A stretch of DNA of 64,000 bases from Scytonema sp. UIC 10036 (GTDB taxonomy: Bacteria; Cyanobacteriota; Cyanobacteriia; Cyanobacteriales; Nostocaceae), in assembly GCF_009725235.1 (NCBI RefSeq), contig NZ_WJFC01000017.1, positions 44,386 through 108,385 of the forward strand, given 5' to 3'. The notes under the pieces are model-generated. The model was not told where the DNA came from and did not search any database. It worked only from the letters and a program-made list of their open reading frames with translations. Both the position numbers and the translations under genes were made by a program. Below, piece after piece: positions 36,810 through 46,018 of the stretch; the stretch's first letter is position 1, and each line of letters starts with the position of its first letter.

Positions 36810-39800
36810 ATGAACTTTGAACAAGGACTGGAAGTGGCTGATGAAGCAGTCTTTACCAAGGCTGGAACAAGGTTAAATCATGCTGAAATCGCCATTTTAC
36901 AAGGTTCGTGGCAAAACAAGACCTATGAGGAAATTGCGAAAGAAACAAGTTATTCGGTAAGTTACTTAAAGCAGACTGTGGGACCGAAGCTGTGGAAATT
37001 GCTGACAGAAGCTTTAGGTGAAAAGGTAACTAAGACCAACTTTCAACTAGCACTAGAGCGTCGGTGGCGTAGTACGTTGAAAACACCAAGTGTGAAAACC
37101 AGGGTTGAAAGTCAGCTTTCACAATACCGCCAGAGTCAACAAGATTTAGAAAACGGAGCACAACAAAATCAGTTCGCAACTCCTCGCACTGACTGCCAAG
37201 AAGCAATCGATGTCTCTGAGTTCTACGGACGTACTGAAGAAATCGCTCAATTAAAGCGATGGATCTTAACTGACCGTTGTCGCCAAGTAGCAATACTGGG
37301 CATAGGCGGAGTCGGTAAAACCGCCTTAGCTGCAAAATTGGTACAACAAGTGCAGTCTGAGTTTGAGTACGTGATTTGGCGAAGCCTGCGGAATGCCCCC
37401 CCTTTAGAAACCCTATTAACTGAGTTAGTTGGCTTTGTGTCTCATTGCAAGGAGAGCAAAGCAGATATATCGCGTTTGCTCCATTACTTACACTCTTCCC
37501 GTTGCTTGTTAATTTTGGACAACATGGAAACCATCTTAGATGCTGAAGATACCGGGCACTTTCGTGACGGTTACTCTAAATATGATGAATTGTTGAGGGT
37601 TATTGGAGAGAGTACGCATAACAGTTGTTTAATTCTCACGAGTCGAGAAAAGCCTGGTGCGATCGCTACTTACGAAGGAGAACATTTGAAAGTACGCTCT
37701 CTGAGATTGAGTGGTTCAAAAGAAGTTGGGGTTGGCTTGCTCTATGCTAAAGGGTTAGTAGGAAGCGAAGAACAAAAACAACAGTTGTGCGATCGCTACG
37801 GTAATAATCCTCTAGCCGTAAAAATTGTAGCCACTTCAATTAATGACTTATTTGATGGGGACATTGAGGCTTTCGTAAAACAAGATACCTTTATATTCAA
37901 TGGAGTACGCCGACTACTGAGTCAGCAGTTTGAGCGCTTGCCACCTTTAGAAAAAAGCATCATGTATTGGTTAGCACTGAATCGTGAATGGACATCCGTA
38001 GGCGAGTTAGAGTCAGACTTAGTGCCGATGGTGTCTCGCTTAAAGTTATTGGAAGCACTAGAAAGTTTATGGAGACGCAATCTTATAGAAAAGCAGTCTG
38101 GCAGCTATACACAACAACCTGTTGTGATGGAGTACATGATAGAACGCTTCATAGAATTGTTGTGTGAAGAAATTGTAAAAGAGGAACCTCAATTATTACT
38201 TAACCATGCACTGATAAAAGTAACCGCGAAGGAATACATTAGAGAAAGTCAAATTCGCATGGTTTTAGCTCCGATTGCCCGTCGGCTAGAAACGAGTTTT
38301 GGGTCTAAAAAAAATCTCGAAGACAAACTGCATCGAATTTTAGTTAAACTTCAAACCGAGTTTGCTACAAATGAATATGGCGGTGGAAATATTATTAACC
38401 TATTGATTCAAAGCCAAATTGATTTAACAAACTATGATTTTTCTAATTTAAAAATTTGGCAAGCAGACTTACGGCGAGCGAATTTGCATCATGTCAATTT
38501 TCAAAACGCTGATTTAACTAAATCTATTTTTGCTGAAACCTTCGGAGGTATTTTATCAGTAGCCTTTAGCCCTGATGGTAAACTTTTAGCTATAGGTGAT
38601 ACCAATGGTGAAATCCACTTGTACCACACTTTGGATTGGAAACACCTTTTAACCTGTAAGGGTCACAATAACTGGGTTGTATCACTTGCTTTTAGTCCTG
38701 ATGGCAGAAGAATTGCTAGCAGTAGCACTGATTGTACCGTGAAATGCTGGGAGCTCAGCACAGGTCAATGCCTTCAATCTTTAGAAGAACATCAGAACGA
38801 GGTTTGGTCTGTCGCTTTTAGCTCAGATGGTGATACATTAGTAAGTGGTAGTGACGATCGCACAGTAAAGTTGTGGAGCATGCGTACTGGTCAATGCCTG
38901 AGAACCTTTCAAGAACATACAAGCTGGGTATGCTCTGTAGCTTTCAGTCCTGACGGACAAAGAGTCGTCAGTGGTAGCGACGATCGCACAATTAGGTTGT
39001 GGGATATCAATACTGGGGAATGTCTCAAAACTTTTGAGGGACACTGTGATGGAATAAGGTCAGTTAATGTTAGCCCTGATGGACAAATGTTGGCAAGTGG
39101 TGGTGATGACCATATAGTAAAATTATGGGATATAAATACTGGCAAATGTATTACAAGCTTTAATGGGCATTCTAATGCAGTCTATTCGGTAAAATTTAAT
39201 CCAAAAGGAAATATTTTAGCCAGTGGTAGCAATGACAGCACGATAAAGCTTTGGAATATCCACGCAAATGAATGCCTGAAAACTTTACACGGACATTCCA
39301 GTCATATATTTTCAGTTGCTTTTAGTCCACAAGATGATTTGTTAGCAAGCGGTAGTGAAGATCAAACGGTAAAACTATGGAGTGTTCAAACTGGTGAATG
39401 CCTGAATACTCTAAAAGGACATACCAGTCAATTACTCTCGATCGCATTTAGTCCAAATGGAAAGAAGCTAGCAAGTGGTAGCCGTGATTTTTCAGTTACA
39501 TTGTGGGATGTCAATACAGGTCAAAACTTACAAACTTTTCAGAGACATAGTGCTGCGGTGCGATCGGTCGCCTTCGATCCCCAAGGAGAAACATTAGCAA
39601 GTGGCAGTGTCGATCAAACCATAAAATTATGGGATGTAAATACAGGTCAAGTCTTACACACTTTCCAAGGGCATAGCGCTGCTGTTTGGTCAATTGCTTT
39701 TAATCCTCAAGGAACAATGTTAGCAAGCGGCAGTGACGATGGAACCGTAAAATTATGGAATGTAAATACAGGTCAAGTCTTACAAACTTTCCAAGGGCAT

Positions 39801-40412
39801 AGTGCTGCCATTTGGTCAATTGCCTTTAATGCTCAAGGAACAATGCTAGCAAGCGGATCTTTGGATCAAACAATCAAATTATGGAATACTAGTACCAATG
39901 AGTGCGAAAAAACCCTGGAAGGACATACGAGTTGGGTTTGGTCAATTGCTTTTAGTCCTAATGGAGATTTAATCGCAAGCACCAGCCCAGATGGCACATT
40001 ACGACTGTGGAGCGCCAGAACTTTTGAATGCTTGAAAATTTTACCGCTAGATACAGCTTGGTTGCAGTCAATAGCGTTTAGCCCAGATAGCCGAACATTA
40101 GCAAGCTGTAGTCATGATTATACAGTGAAACTATGGGATGTCAGTACTGGGGAATGCCTCAAGTCTTTGGAAGGACATACTGCTAGGGTTTGGTCAGTTG
40201 TGTTTTCTTCTGATAATCAAATTTTGGCTAGCAGTGGTGAAGATGAGACAATTAGACTTTGGAGCATGACAACAGGAGAATGCTTAAAAATATTAAAATC
40301 AGCACCTCCTTATGAGCAGATGAATATAATGGGAGTTAAAGGTTTAACTGCAGCTACTATTTCTACTCTAAAATTATTAGGGGCAGTTACTAACAAAAAC
40401 TATGACGTTTGA
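36810..40412 (+). CDS. HTH - NB-ARC - WD40 (14 blades) STAND protein
   Basis: 1200 residues from ATG 36810. Residues about 20-75 form an HTH of the vMAP type (NHAEIAILQGSWQNKTYEEI). NB-ARC NTPase about 130-480: FYGRTEEIAQLKRW, P-loop LGIGGVGKTALAAKL, Walker B CLLILDNMET. A short pentapeptide-like linker (ADLRRANLHHVNFQNADLTK) then 14 WD repeats, enough for two seven-bladed propellers, and a tail GLTAATISTLKLLGA. STAND proteins of this form bind a ligand through the propellers and switch by NTP hydrolysis; no effector domain is visible, so it may act through a partner. Blades 9-11 are nearly identical at the DNA level. Confidence 0.92.
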   Translation: MNFEQGLEVADEAVFTKAGTRLNHAEIAILQGSWQNKTYEEIAKETSYSVSYLKQTVGPKLWKLLTEALGEKVTKTNFQLALERRWRSTLKTPSVKTRVESQLSQYRQSQQDLENGAQQNQFATPRTDCQEAIDVSEFYGRTEEIAQLKRWILTDRCRQVAILGIGGVGKTALAAKLVQQVQSEFEYVIWRSLRNAPPLETLLTELVGFVSHCKESKADISRLLHYLHSSRCLLILDNMETILDAEDTGHFRDGYSKYDELLRVIGESTHNSCLILTSREKPGAIATYEGEHLKVRSLRLSGSKEVGVGLLYAKGLVGSEEQKQQLCDRYGNNPLAVKIVATSINDLFDGDIEAFVKQDTFIFNGVRRLLSQQFERLPPLEKSIMYWLALNREWTSVGELESDLVPMVSRLKLLEALESLWRRNLIEKQSGSYTQQPVVMEYMIERFIELLCEEIVKEEPQLLLNHALIKVTAKEYIRESQIRMVLAPIARRLETSFGSKKNLEDKLHRILVKLQTEFATNEYGGGNIINLLIQSQIDLTNYDFSNLKIWQADLRRANLHHVNFQNADLTKSIFAETFGGILSVAFSPDGKLLAIGDTNGEIHLYHTLDWKHLLTCKGHNNWVVSLAFSPDGRRIASSSTDCTVKCWELSTGQCLQSLEEHQNEVWSVAFSSDGDTLVSGSDDRTVKLWSMRTGQCLRTFQEHTSWVCSVAFSPDGQRVVSGSDDRTIRLWDINTGECLKTFEGHCDGIRSVNVSPDGQMLASGGDDHIVKLWDINTGKCITSFNGHSNAVYSVKFNPKGNILASGSNDSTIKLWNIHANECLKTLHGHSSHIFSVAFSPQDDLLASGSEDQTVKLWSVQTGECLNTLKGHTSQLLSIAFSPNGKKLASGSRDFSVTLWDVNTGQNLQTFQRHSAAVRSVAFDPQGETLASGSVDQTIKLWDVNTGQVLHTFQGHSAAVWSIAFNPQGTMLASGSDDGTVKLWNVNTGQVLQTFQGHSAAIWSIAFNAQGTMLASGSLDQTIKLWNTSTNECEKTLEGHTSWVWSIAFSPNGDLIASTSPDGTLRLWSARTFECLKILPLDTAWLQSIAFSPDSRTLASCSHDYTVKLWDVSTGECLKSLEGHTARVWSVVFSSDNQILASSGEDETIRLWSMTTGECLKILKSAPPYEQMNIMGVKGLTAATISTLKLLGAVTNKNYDV

Positions 40413-40484
40413 TTATAAATAAGGTAGATAATGCTAGCCCTGTCAAGATGACTCATAAAATTTTGATTCAGGCGGCAATTCCTT

Positions 40485-40565
40485 ATCTTTTCTCCTCTGC
40501 GCTCTCAGCGCCTCTGCGGTTCAAAAGAAATTTATTTAACCGCTGAGACGCAGAGTACGCAGAGG
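40485..40565. repeat. Dispersed palindrome CTCTGCG...CGCAGAG
   Basis: TCTCCTCTGCGCTCTCAGCG and CGCAGAGTACGCAGAGG-type arms around AACCGC/GCGGTT, a typical interspersed repeat of cyanobacterial genomes. A related element (CTCTTTGCGTCTTTGTGGTT ... AACCGCAAAGACACGAAGG) follows at about 40675-40750. Confidence 0.6.
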
Positions 40566-40609
40566 TAAGAGGTGAGAGAGCTATTGATTTTCTGAAGTTT
40601 TTATTTACG

Positions 40610-40650
40610 TTAACAGGGGTAGGTGGGCATTGCCCACCTACCCCTGTTAA
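40610..40650. repeat. 41-bp palindrome with 20-bp arms
   Basis: TTAACAGGGGTAGGTGGGCA, one T, then its reverse complement. It lies between two other palindromic repeats in the 443-bp gap between convergent genes. No T-run. Confidence 0.8.
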
Positions 40651-40855
40651 GGAGATGTTTGAAAAATCAGTATTCTCTTTGCGCTCTTTGCGTCTTTGTG
40701 GTTAAAAAACGTTTTTGAACCGCAAAGACACGAAGGGCACGAAGGTAAAATACCGAAAATCGGGTATAGTTTGCTCAGTTTTAAGTCACCTTGACAGGGT
40801 TAGTATTGTCCACCCTACGCCCATAGGTAATCTTCTGGCAGGAAGGGAGTGAAAT

Positions 40856-41032
40856 CTAATAGGCATTGAATTCCATGTCGCTGGGTAAACCTTGAGTGAA
40901 TTCAGTGGTTAAGAGACTTTCCAATTCGTTCATTCTGTTGCCATCTAATGTATCTTGACTAATTTCCCACAAGTGATTTTTGAATTCCTTAGTGGAAGAC
41001 TGTTGTTTGAGAGAGACATTTACTGTAATCAT
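40856..41032 (-). CDS. 58-residue peptide, copy 2 (candidate RiPP-like precursor)
   Basis: Starts MITVNVSLKQQSSTKEFKNH, contains LWEISQDTLDGNRMNELESL and ends TEFTQGLPSDMEFNAY. No cysteine, no signal peptide. ATG 41032 is preceded by a good site (AGGAGAACAAAGCC). It differs from copy 1 at only two residues. Acidic, helix-forming leader-like first 45 residues and a short Gly/Pro/Tyr tail fit a modified-peptide precursor, and the HDO enzyme just upstream is the candidate modifier. Precursor role is inference; a small structural or regulatory protein is the alternative. Confidence 0.7.
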   Translation of the reverse strand: MITVNVSLKQQSSTKEFKNHLWEISQDTLDGNRMNELESLLTTEFTQGLPSDMEFNAY

Positions 41033-41120
41033 GGCTTTGTTCTCCTGAAAGTTATACAATGAGTCATCAGCAATACTGCTGTTTACAATCTAGGCTAGTT
41101 CACAGAAAGACAGGCTAAAT

Positions 41121-41297
41121 TCAATAAGCATTGAATTCCATGTCGCTGGGTAAACCTTGAGTGAATTCAGTAGTTAAAAGACTTTCTAATTCGTTCATTC
41201 TGTTGCCATCTAATGTATCTTGACTAATTTCCCACAAGTGATTTTTGAATTCCTCAGTCGAAGACTGCTGTTTGAGAGAGACATTTACTGTATTCAT
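41121..41297 (-). CDS. 58-residue peptide, copy 1 (candidate RiPP-like precursor)
   Basis: Starts MNTVNVSLKQQSSTEEFKNH; from there identical to copy 2 through the terminal EFNAY. The ORF is below usual annotation size but is supported by its duplicate, by the conserved ribosome site AAGGAGAACAAAGCC and by conserved upstream bases. It lies 73 bp downstream of the HDO gene stop on the same strand, with copy 2 88 bp further on. Same comments on role as copy 2. Confidence 0.7.
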   Translation of the reverse strand: MNTVNVSLKQQSSTEEFKNHLWEISQDTLDGNRMNELESLLTTEFTQGLPSDMEFNAY

Positions 41298-41370
41298 GGC
41301 TTTGTTCTCCTTGAAATCTTTGTGAAAAGTACAACAATTGAGCTTTATATAAACTGTCTAAAGCTCTTGA

Positions 41371-42249
41371 TTATGCCGTTAGTAGCTCGCTATTGGATTT
41401 CACTTGCATATATGCAGGTAACTCTAACGGTTTCAATATGTGCTGAAGGTCTTCATCTGAGATGTAACCATCTTTAGGTGGGGTAAAGCGTAATAATGCA
41501 GTTTTATAACAAGCTTCCGCTATACGATCGCGATCGCAATCGCTAAGCTGTGCAACAACTTCAACTATCTCTTCTACATGCTTGATTTCAGCACCAACAG
41601 CAGTGTGTACGCGCAACCAACGTGTAGCACAAATATTGGGTGGTAATAAAGCTTCTACACTTTGGATATACCTTTCCCCTTGAAATGTCCCCAGACGTTC
41701 GCTCGCATAAGCGTGACCAACACAATCAATTGGATTTGAAGCTTGTACACTTCGGGTTAAAGAATCTACTAAAGATGTAGCAGCAGATGGAACGAGTGCT
41801 TGTACAACAGCAATAGGATCGTATCCCATTGATTGAATATCAAGCAAAGCAAGACGGTCATGACCTGCTTCTTCTTTAGCTTTCTGTACCGCCCATTGTG
41901 CTAATTTCTGACGACCAGATGCAGCAAAGCGTTGGGCTGCTTCTTCCATTAATCTCGAAGTATAACGGCTTGAATGGTAGGCACCAGCAAGACGCCATAC
42001 CCAACGTATACGAGTTAAAGCAGGTGGCTTGCACTTAAACTGCACTGAGTGCCATGCATATACTATTGAACTATCTAAAAGCTTTTGAGTTTTAGCTAAG
42101 ATCTCTTTATCAACTATTTTTGAAGTAAAGCGATCTTTGTCATTAGCAGAATTAGATTGATGACCCCAAGCACGAGTCTCAATATTCTGCGTTACTTCGT
42201 TAAACACAGTAGATGTTGAACCAACATCTACTAAAAAGCTATTATGCAT
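41371..42249 (-). CDS. Heme-oxygenase-like iron-containing (HDO/PqqC-like) enzyme
   Basis: 292 residues from ATG 42249 (AGGACATCAACT ribosome site; a GTG at 42276 is less likely). All-helical protein with repeated carboxylate/histidine motifs: EEAGHDR (E126, E127, H130), HAYASERLG (H179, E184) and HTAVGAEIKHVEE (H215, E221, H224), as in heme-oxygenase-like di-iron oxidases and the iron-containing redox enzyme family. Members perform oxidative chemistry on amino acids, peptides or fatty acids. Position directly before two duplicate short peptides suggests these are substrates. No transporter or protease is adjacent. Confidence 0.75.
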   Translation of the reverse strand: MHNSFLVDVGSTSTVFNEVTQNIETRAWGHQSNSANDKDRFTSKIVDKEILAKTQKLLDSSIVYAWHSVQFKCKPPALTRIRWVWRLAGAYHSSRYTSRLMEEAAQRFAASGRQKLAQWAVQKAKEEAGHDRLALLDIQSMGYDPIAVVQALVPSAATSLVDSLTRSVQASNPIDCVGHAYASERLGTFQGERYIQSVEALLPPNICATRWLRVHTAVGAEIKHVEEIVEVVAQLSDCDRDRIAEACYKTALLRFTPPKDGYISDEDLQHILKPLELPAYMQVKSNSELLTA

Positions 42250-42350
42250 AGTTGATGTCCTAAATTTACTGAACACAATTTAGGGTTAGCTTTCTGGCTA
42301 ACTCTCTTGTTCTTTCCTAATACCAATAGTAGCTAGTTAAAAAGTAATTG

Positions 42351-42403
42351 CTAATTAATTATTTTCGGTTTTTAAAGAAGACCTAATTAATTATTTTCGG
42401 TTT
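42351..42403. promoter_or_regulatory. 21-bp direct repeats, period 32, candidate AraC-type operator
   Basis: CTAATTAATTATTTTCGGTT plus T at 42351-42371 and again at 42383-42403, identical. They lie about 100 bp upstream of the HDO start, between HDO and the AraC-type regulator. A 32-bp period is three helical turns; AraC-family activators bind such direct repeats. Nothing else is seen in 42250-42618. Confidence 0.6.
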
Positions 42404-42618
42404 CAGATTGTTTTATTTACCTGGAGGTCATCTTTAAAAAGAGTTTTATAGAGAAAAATTAGCAGTAAGTGACGTCGCACCCTACTGCTACAAAAATTCA
42501 CTTGATAAATCTACTTTCTTTAATACTTCATAATTGAGATAATTTCGCTTACGAGTCAAATGTAACAAGAACTCAAGCTAAACAAGCACTGTTATCACAG
42601 AATCTACAACTCGTTTAG

Positions 42619-43161
42619 CTAGCAATGCGGTGGCAATTTTTTGTTCTGACCTAGTTGGCAACGTTGAGCTTCTCTCCAAGCATGGGGGGTAATACTATGA
42701 TAATCCCGGAACTGGCAATAGAAATGATTGATATTTTGATAGCCCACCTTAGAAGCAATTTGATTAACAGAGTCATTTGTTTCTAAAAGCAAGGTGCATG
42801 CTTCTGTAAGCCGACGCAAGATAATCCAATCATTGACCGTTTTTCCAGTTAAACGCCGCACTAATTCGGTTAAGTAACCTGAGGAGTAACCGACTGCTTG
42901 AGCAACTTCTTTTAAGCTGATAGATTGATGGTAATTCAATTCAATGAACTTAAAAACCTCATTGAGACGTGGAATGGATGGAAATATAGAATGGATATTA
43001 CTTAATTTTTCACTTTCTTCAGTGTGAGGTAATTTCTTCTCTGGTAGATGAACACGAACAAGACCATTTTCTGTGTCAATGACTGTAAATCCTGCGGATT
43101 CCAAAGATTTAATTAAAAAATTTTTGGCGTCAGAATTATCATTAATTATCAAAATATCCAT
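42619..43161 (-). CDS. AraC-family regulator with vestigial receiver start
   Basis: 180 residues. C-terminal AraC double HTH: FIELNYHQSISLKEVAQAVG then YSSGYLTELVRRLTGKTVND, and NQIASKVGYQNINHFYCQFR with DYHSITPHAWR. The first 40 residues (MDILIINDNSDAKNFLIKSL then ESAGFTVIDTENG) look like the beginning of a response-regulator receiver, with ND instead of the acidic pair and no phospho-acceptor, so the rest of the receiver has been deleted. ATG codons at 43164 and 43161 are both possible. Same strand and next to the HDO/peptide genes: the likely local regulator. Confidence 0.85.
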   Translation of the reverse strand: MDILIINDNSDAKNFLIKSLESAGFTVIDTENGLVRVHLPEKKLPHTEESEKLSNIHSIFPSIPRLNEVFKFIELNYHQSISLKEVAQAVGYSSGYLTELVRRLTGKTVNDWIILRRLTEACTLLLETNDSVNQIASKVGYQNINHFYCQFRDYHSITPHAWREAQRCQLGQNKKLPPHC

Positions 43162-43565
43162 CATTTTCTCTTTTACTATTTAATACAGTTGTTATTTGAT
43201 AAATCTGTATTACTTCTACCCCCCTTCTATGTCAAAAATAAGGTTAAGAAGAGGTTGTTAAGTGATACTTTTAAGTTTTGTCAGTAAGTCGGCGAAAACG
43301 ATCGCTCCTGGATGGTGGTTGCAATTTAGCACACAAGCACGCAACTATATACAGAAATAGTTTAGGTAAATACCAACAATCATTCAGAGCCTTTGCTCTT
43401 TACTCTGGTACTGCAACCTTCATTATCTAAAACAAAACAGGTTCTTAACAAAACTTCATATAATCTTGGAGTCTTTTGATTTAAAGGAGTTAGGTGGATA
43501 ATATATAGAACAAATTTAGTGAAATGAAATTACCATAGTGGGTACTTATTTAATGACAGAACCAT

Positions 43566-43592
43566 ATAAAAAAAGTACCTTTAAGGGTACTT
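43566..43592 (-). terminator. Hairpin with T-run (minus strand), possible leader terminator
   Basis: Minus strand: AAGTACC, loop CTTAAA, GGTACTT followed by TTTTTATATGG. No minus-strand gene ends nearby; it lies about 400 bp upstream of the AraC gene and could attenuate its leader. The remaining 43165-43980 is AT-rich with no gene seen. Confidence 0.4.
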
Positions 43593-43980
43593 CGCGTTGC
43601 TTAAGTAGGTTAGTAACAAAAAACACAACTATGTAACGATTTTATTACCGAATCTCTTCAAAACTGCATAAGGGACTTCTGCTTGCACCTATATAAATTA
43701 TTTGGTTATCTAAAATAACTATTTCTAATCTCTATCTAGAGATATATTTTTCAGTAAAAACACTGTTTATAGATAGATTTTCTGAATTAGGTATGCGAAA
43801 ATAATTTTCATAAACGTATCAAAAAAAGCTGTTAATTACACATAGCAATAATTAACGTTCACTACTAGAAACAGCAAAAAGTATCAATTTGGCATTTGTT
43901 GACTCCAAAATTTGACCATTACATCGTCTGTTGTCGAAGCATACCTAATATAAAATCTGCAACGTAGGAAAGAGAATATT

Positions 43981-44835
43981 ATGTCAAACCCAATTAGCTG
44001 GGGAGACCGGAACAAACCCCAAATTGCTCTAACCTTTGACGACGGTCCTTATGAAGAAGTAACACCAAAGTTGCTTGATGTACTCCGCAGGCATAGCGTT
44101 AAAGCCACTTTCTTTTGCATTGGTCAACGTGTCGATCGACTTCCAGAAATTGTCAAGCAGACATATGAAGAAGGCCATCTCATCGCCAACCATTCTTATG
44201 ATGGTAATCTACATCTTCGCAGAGAGGATGATAATAAAGTCCTTAAGGAACTGCGTGATGCTAATGCAGCAATTCAGAAAGCCACTGGATATATTCCAAA
44301 ATACTTTCGCCCCCCGTTTGGGGAACCTCCTTTTGAAGATAATCAATCCAATGATAATGTCAGTAGGGTAACTGAATTAGCAAAAACTCTCGGACTTGTT
44401 CATATCCATTGGTCGCTTGATACGAATGATTGGAGAAGTCCTGGAGTAGACTCCATTGTTAAAGATTTGATGTCTGCACAAAATGGCTCGATTATTCTGT
44501 GTCACGATTTGCCCAGGGAGGCGAACCAAACAAGGGGGGAGGATACTATAAAAGCGGTTGACCAAGCAATTCCCGAACTGAAAAAGCGAGGGCTGAGTTT
44601 TGTCACTATTGAGGAACTACTATCTAGTATGACACAACCTCCTTCTGAGCGAGAATGCCCACAGGGTTCTATAGTTTATGTAGTACAAAGTGGTGACTAT
44701 TTATCTAAGATAGCCGAACGTTTTTATGGAGATGGCAGTGAACAATCATGGAGGAAAATTTACGAGGCCAATAAAGACTTGATTGGCAATCCCGAACAGA
44801 TTGAACCTGGATGGAAGCTTTGTCTTCCTCAATAA
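43981..44835 (+). CDS. Polysaccharide deacetylase (NodB) with C-terminal LysM
   Basis: 284 residues. NodB fold: IALTFDDGPYEEVTPKLLDV (catalytic Asp pair), IANHSYDGNLHL (metal His), RPPFGEPP, WSLDTNDWRSPG and IILCHDLPR. Residues about 225-284 form a LysM glycan-binding repeat (YVVQSGDYLSKIAERFYGDG). Removes N-acetyl groups from chitin-, peptidoglycan- or exopolysaccharide-type glycans. No signal peptide is visible, so the export route is unclear. Ribosome site AGGAAAGAG. Convergent with a possible glycosidase gene. Confidence 0.92.
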   Translation: MSNPISWGDRNKPQIALTFDDGPYEEVTPKLLDVLRRHSVKATFFCIGQRVDRLPEIVKQTYEEGHLIANHSYDGNLHLRREDDNKVLKELRDANAAIQKATGYIPKYFRPPFGEPPFEDNQSNDNVSRVTELAKTLGLVHIHWSLDTNDWRSPGVDSIVKDLMSAQNGSIILCHDLPREANQTRGEDTIKAVDQAIPELKKRGLSFVTIEELLSSMTQPPSERECPQGSIVYVVQSGDYLSKIAERFYGDGSEQSWRKIYEANKDLIGNPEQIEPGWKLCLPQ

Positions 44836-44951
44836 ATGATTTTAGTAACCATTCTGATTTAAAAAATTATCCTCTGTGGGGCTTTAAATTTCCAATCTTG
44901 CAAGTGCAAGTAATACCAATTCACGAAATGCATGATACGTATACATTGGTC

Positions 44952-44979
44952 GTAGGGGCGCAATGCCTTGCGCCCTTAC
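44952..44979. repeat. GTAGGGGCGCAA...TTGCGCCCTTAC dispersed palindrome
   Basis: 12-bp arms with one mismatch around TGCC. Related to 12168-12196. It is in the gap between convergent genes (44836-45148), where nothing else is seen. Confidence 0.6.
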
Positions 44980-45148
44980 CAGGTATGGGGTATCACCAAA
45001 AAAGTGAAATGATATAAGGTAGGGGGAGTGAAAGAAGATTGACCAACGGTTCTCGTACAAATTAGTTCAATCTCTCTTTAGCAAGATTTGCCAGAATATG
45101 GGAACTGGTGAAGATAAAATTATTGTTCTTCCGCCAGTTCTACTGTGT

Positions 45149-46018
45149 TTAGATAGGCACAACTTCTCTAAGGGTAAAATCTACCCAAATGACTCCCACC
45201 TCTGGATTGCTGCATCTTTGAGCCAAGTCCCGACCCATCGTTTGGGGAATAGGTTTAGGTAGGCGCTCCCACCAGAATTTATCAGTTTTGCCAGTTTCAT
45301 TGTTCTCGACAGCATCATAGCCAATCTGGAACATCACTGGATTCAAGGGAAATTGATTGGCAAAATCTATCATCTCATTCAAGAATCCGTCATAATTGGC
45401 AAATCCCTGACTATCATTAATAAAGATAAGATCGCCCCGGTAAGTAGGTGGCAGTTGATACTTATCGTAGTGTTTGAGAAAAAGTTTATAGTTAGGGTTG
45501 TATGATTTCACGGTCTCTTCCCAATCTTTCGCCAGTTCATCTGTCACTGGTTGATTTTTACAGCTATCGCATTCGCTCTGATACCACTCTACGTCTATAC
45601 CAAATCCGATCGCACACGAATGGTGTCCATACTGTTTGAAAGTTGCATCAATTAAAAGCTTGATATCAGCATAGCCCGGTTCAACTTGCAAAAAGACTTT
45701 TATTCCTTGGCTATCAAAATAACTAAGATACTTTTCGTACTCGTCTTCATCTGAAAAACGAATTCTTCCATTATCATTGTCATACTTGTTATTAGGATTT
45801 GGGAAACCCATTTTCATGCCACTATTTGTGCCATCGAAAATGATCTCTCCTATTCCCCAGACAGCTATAGGAGTCGAATTAGGAAAGTATCCTGCCATGA
45901 TTTTCATCGCTTTAGCCCATTCCTCTGGCTGAGGAAACGGCTTGATCCCATAAGCGGATGAACGAACTCCTGACGATTTGATTTTTGAGGGGCTAGATGG
46001 TTGTACGGGATTCATCAT
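45149..46018 (-). CDS. Hypothetical TIM-barrel (glycoside-hydrolase-like) protein
   Basis: 289 residues from ATG 46018 (GGCGGAGAGAAAATA ribosome site). Strand pattern of a TIM barrel: STPIAVWGIGEIIFDG, YFDSQGIKVFLQVEPGYADI, CAIGFGIDVEWYQSE (a DxE pair as in chitinase-like active sites), YKLFLKHYDKYQLPP, LIFINDSQGF, NPVMFQIGYDAVEN and VGVIWVDFTLRE. No signal peptide. I do not recognise the exact family; a glycosidase or glycan-binding role fits the adjacent deacetylase. Confidence 0.55.
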   Translation of the reverse strand: MMNPVQPSSPSKIKSSGVRSSAYGIKPFPQPEEWAKAMKIMAGYFPNSTPIAVWGIGEIIFDGTNSGMKMGFPNPNNKYDNDNGRIRFSDEDEYEKYLSYFDSQGIKVFLQVEPGYADIKLLIDATFKQYGHHSCAIGFGIDVEWYQSECDSCKNQPVTDELAKDWEETVKSYNPNYKLFLKHYDKYQLPPTYRGDLIFINDSQGFANYDGFLNEMIDFANQFPLNPVMFQIGYDAVENNETGKTDKFWWERLPKPIPQTMGRDLAQRCSNPEVGVIWVDFTLREVVPI

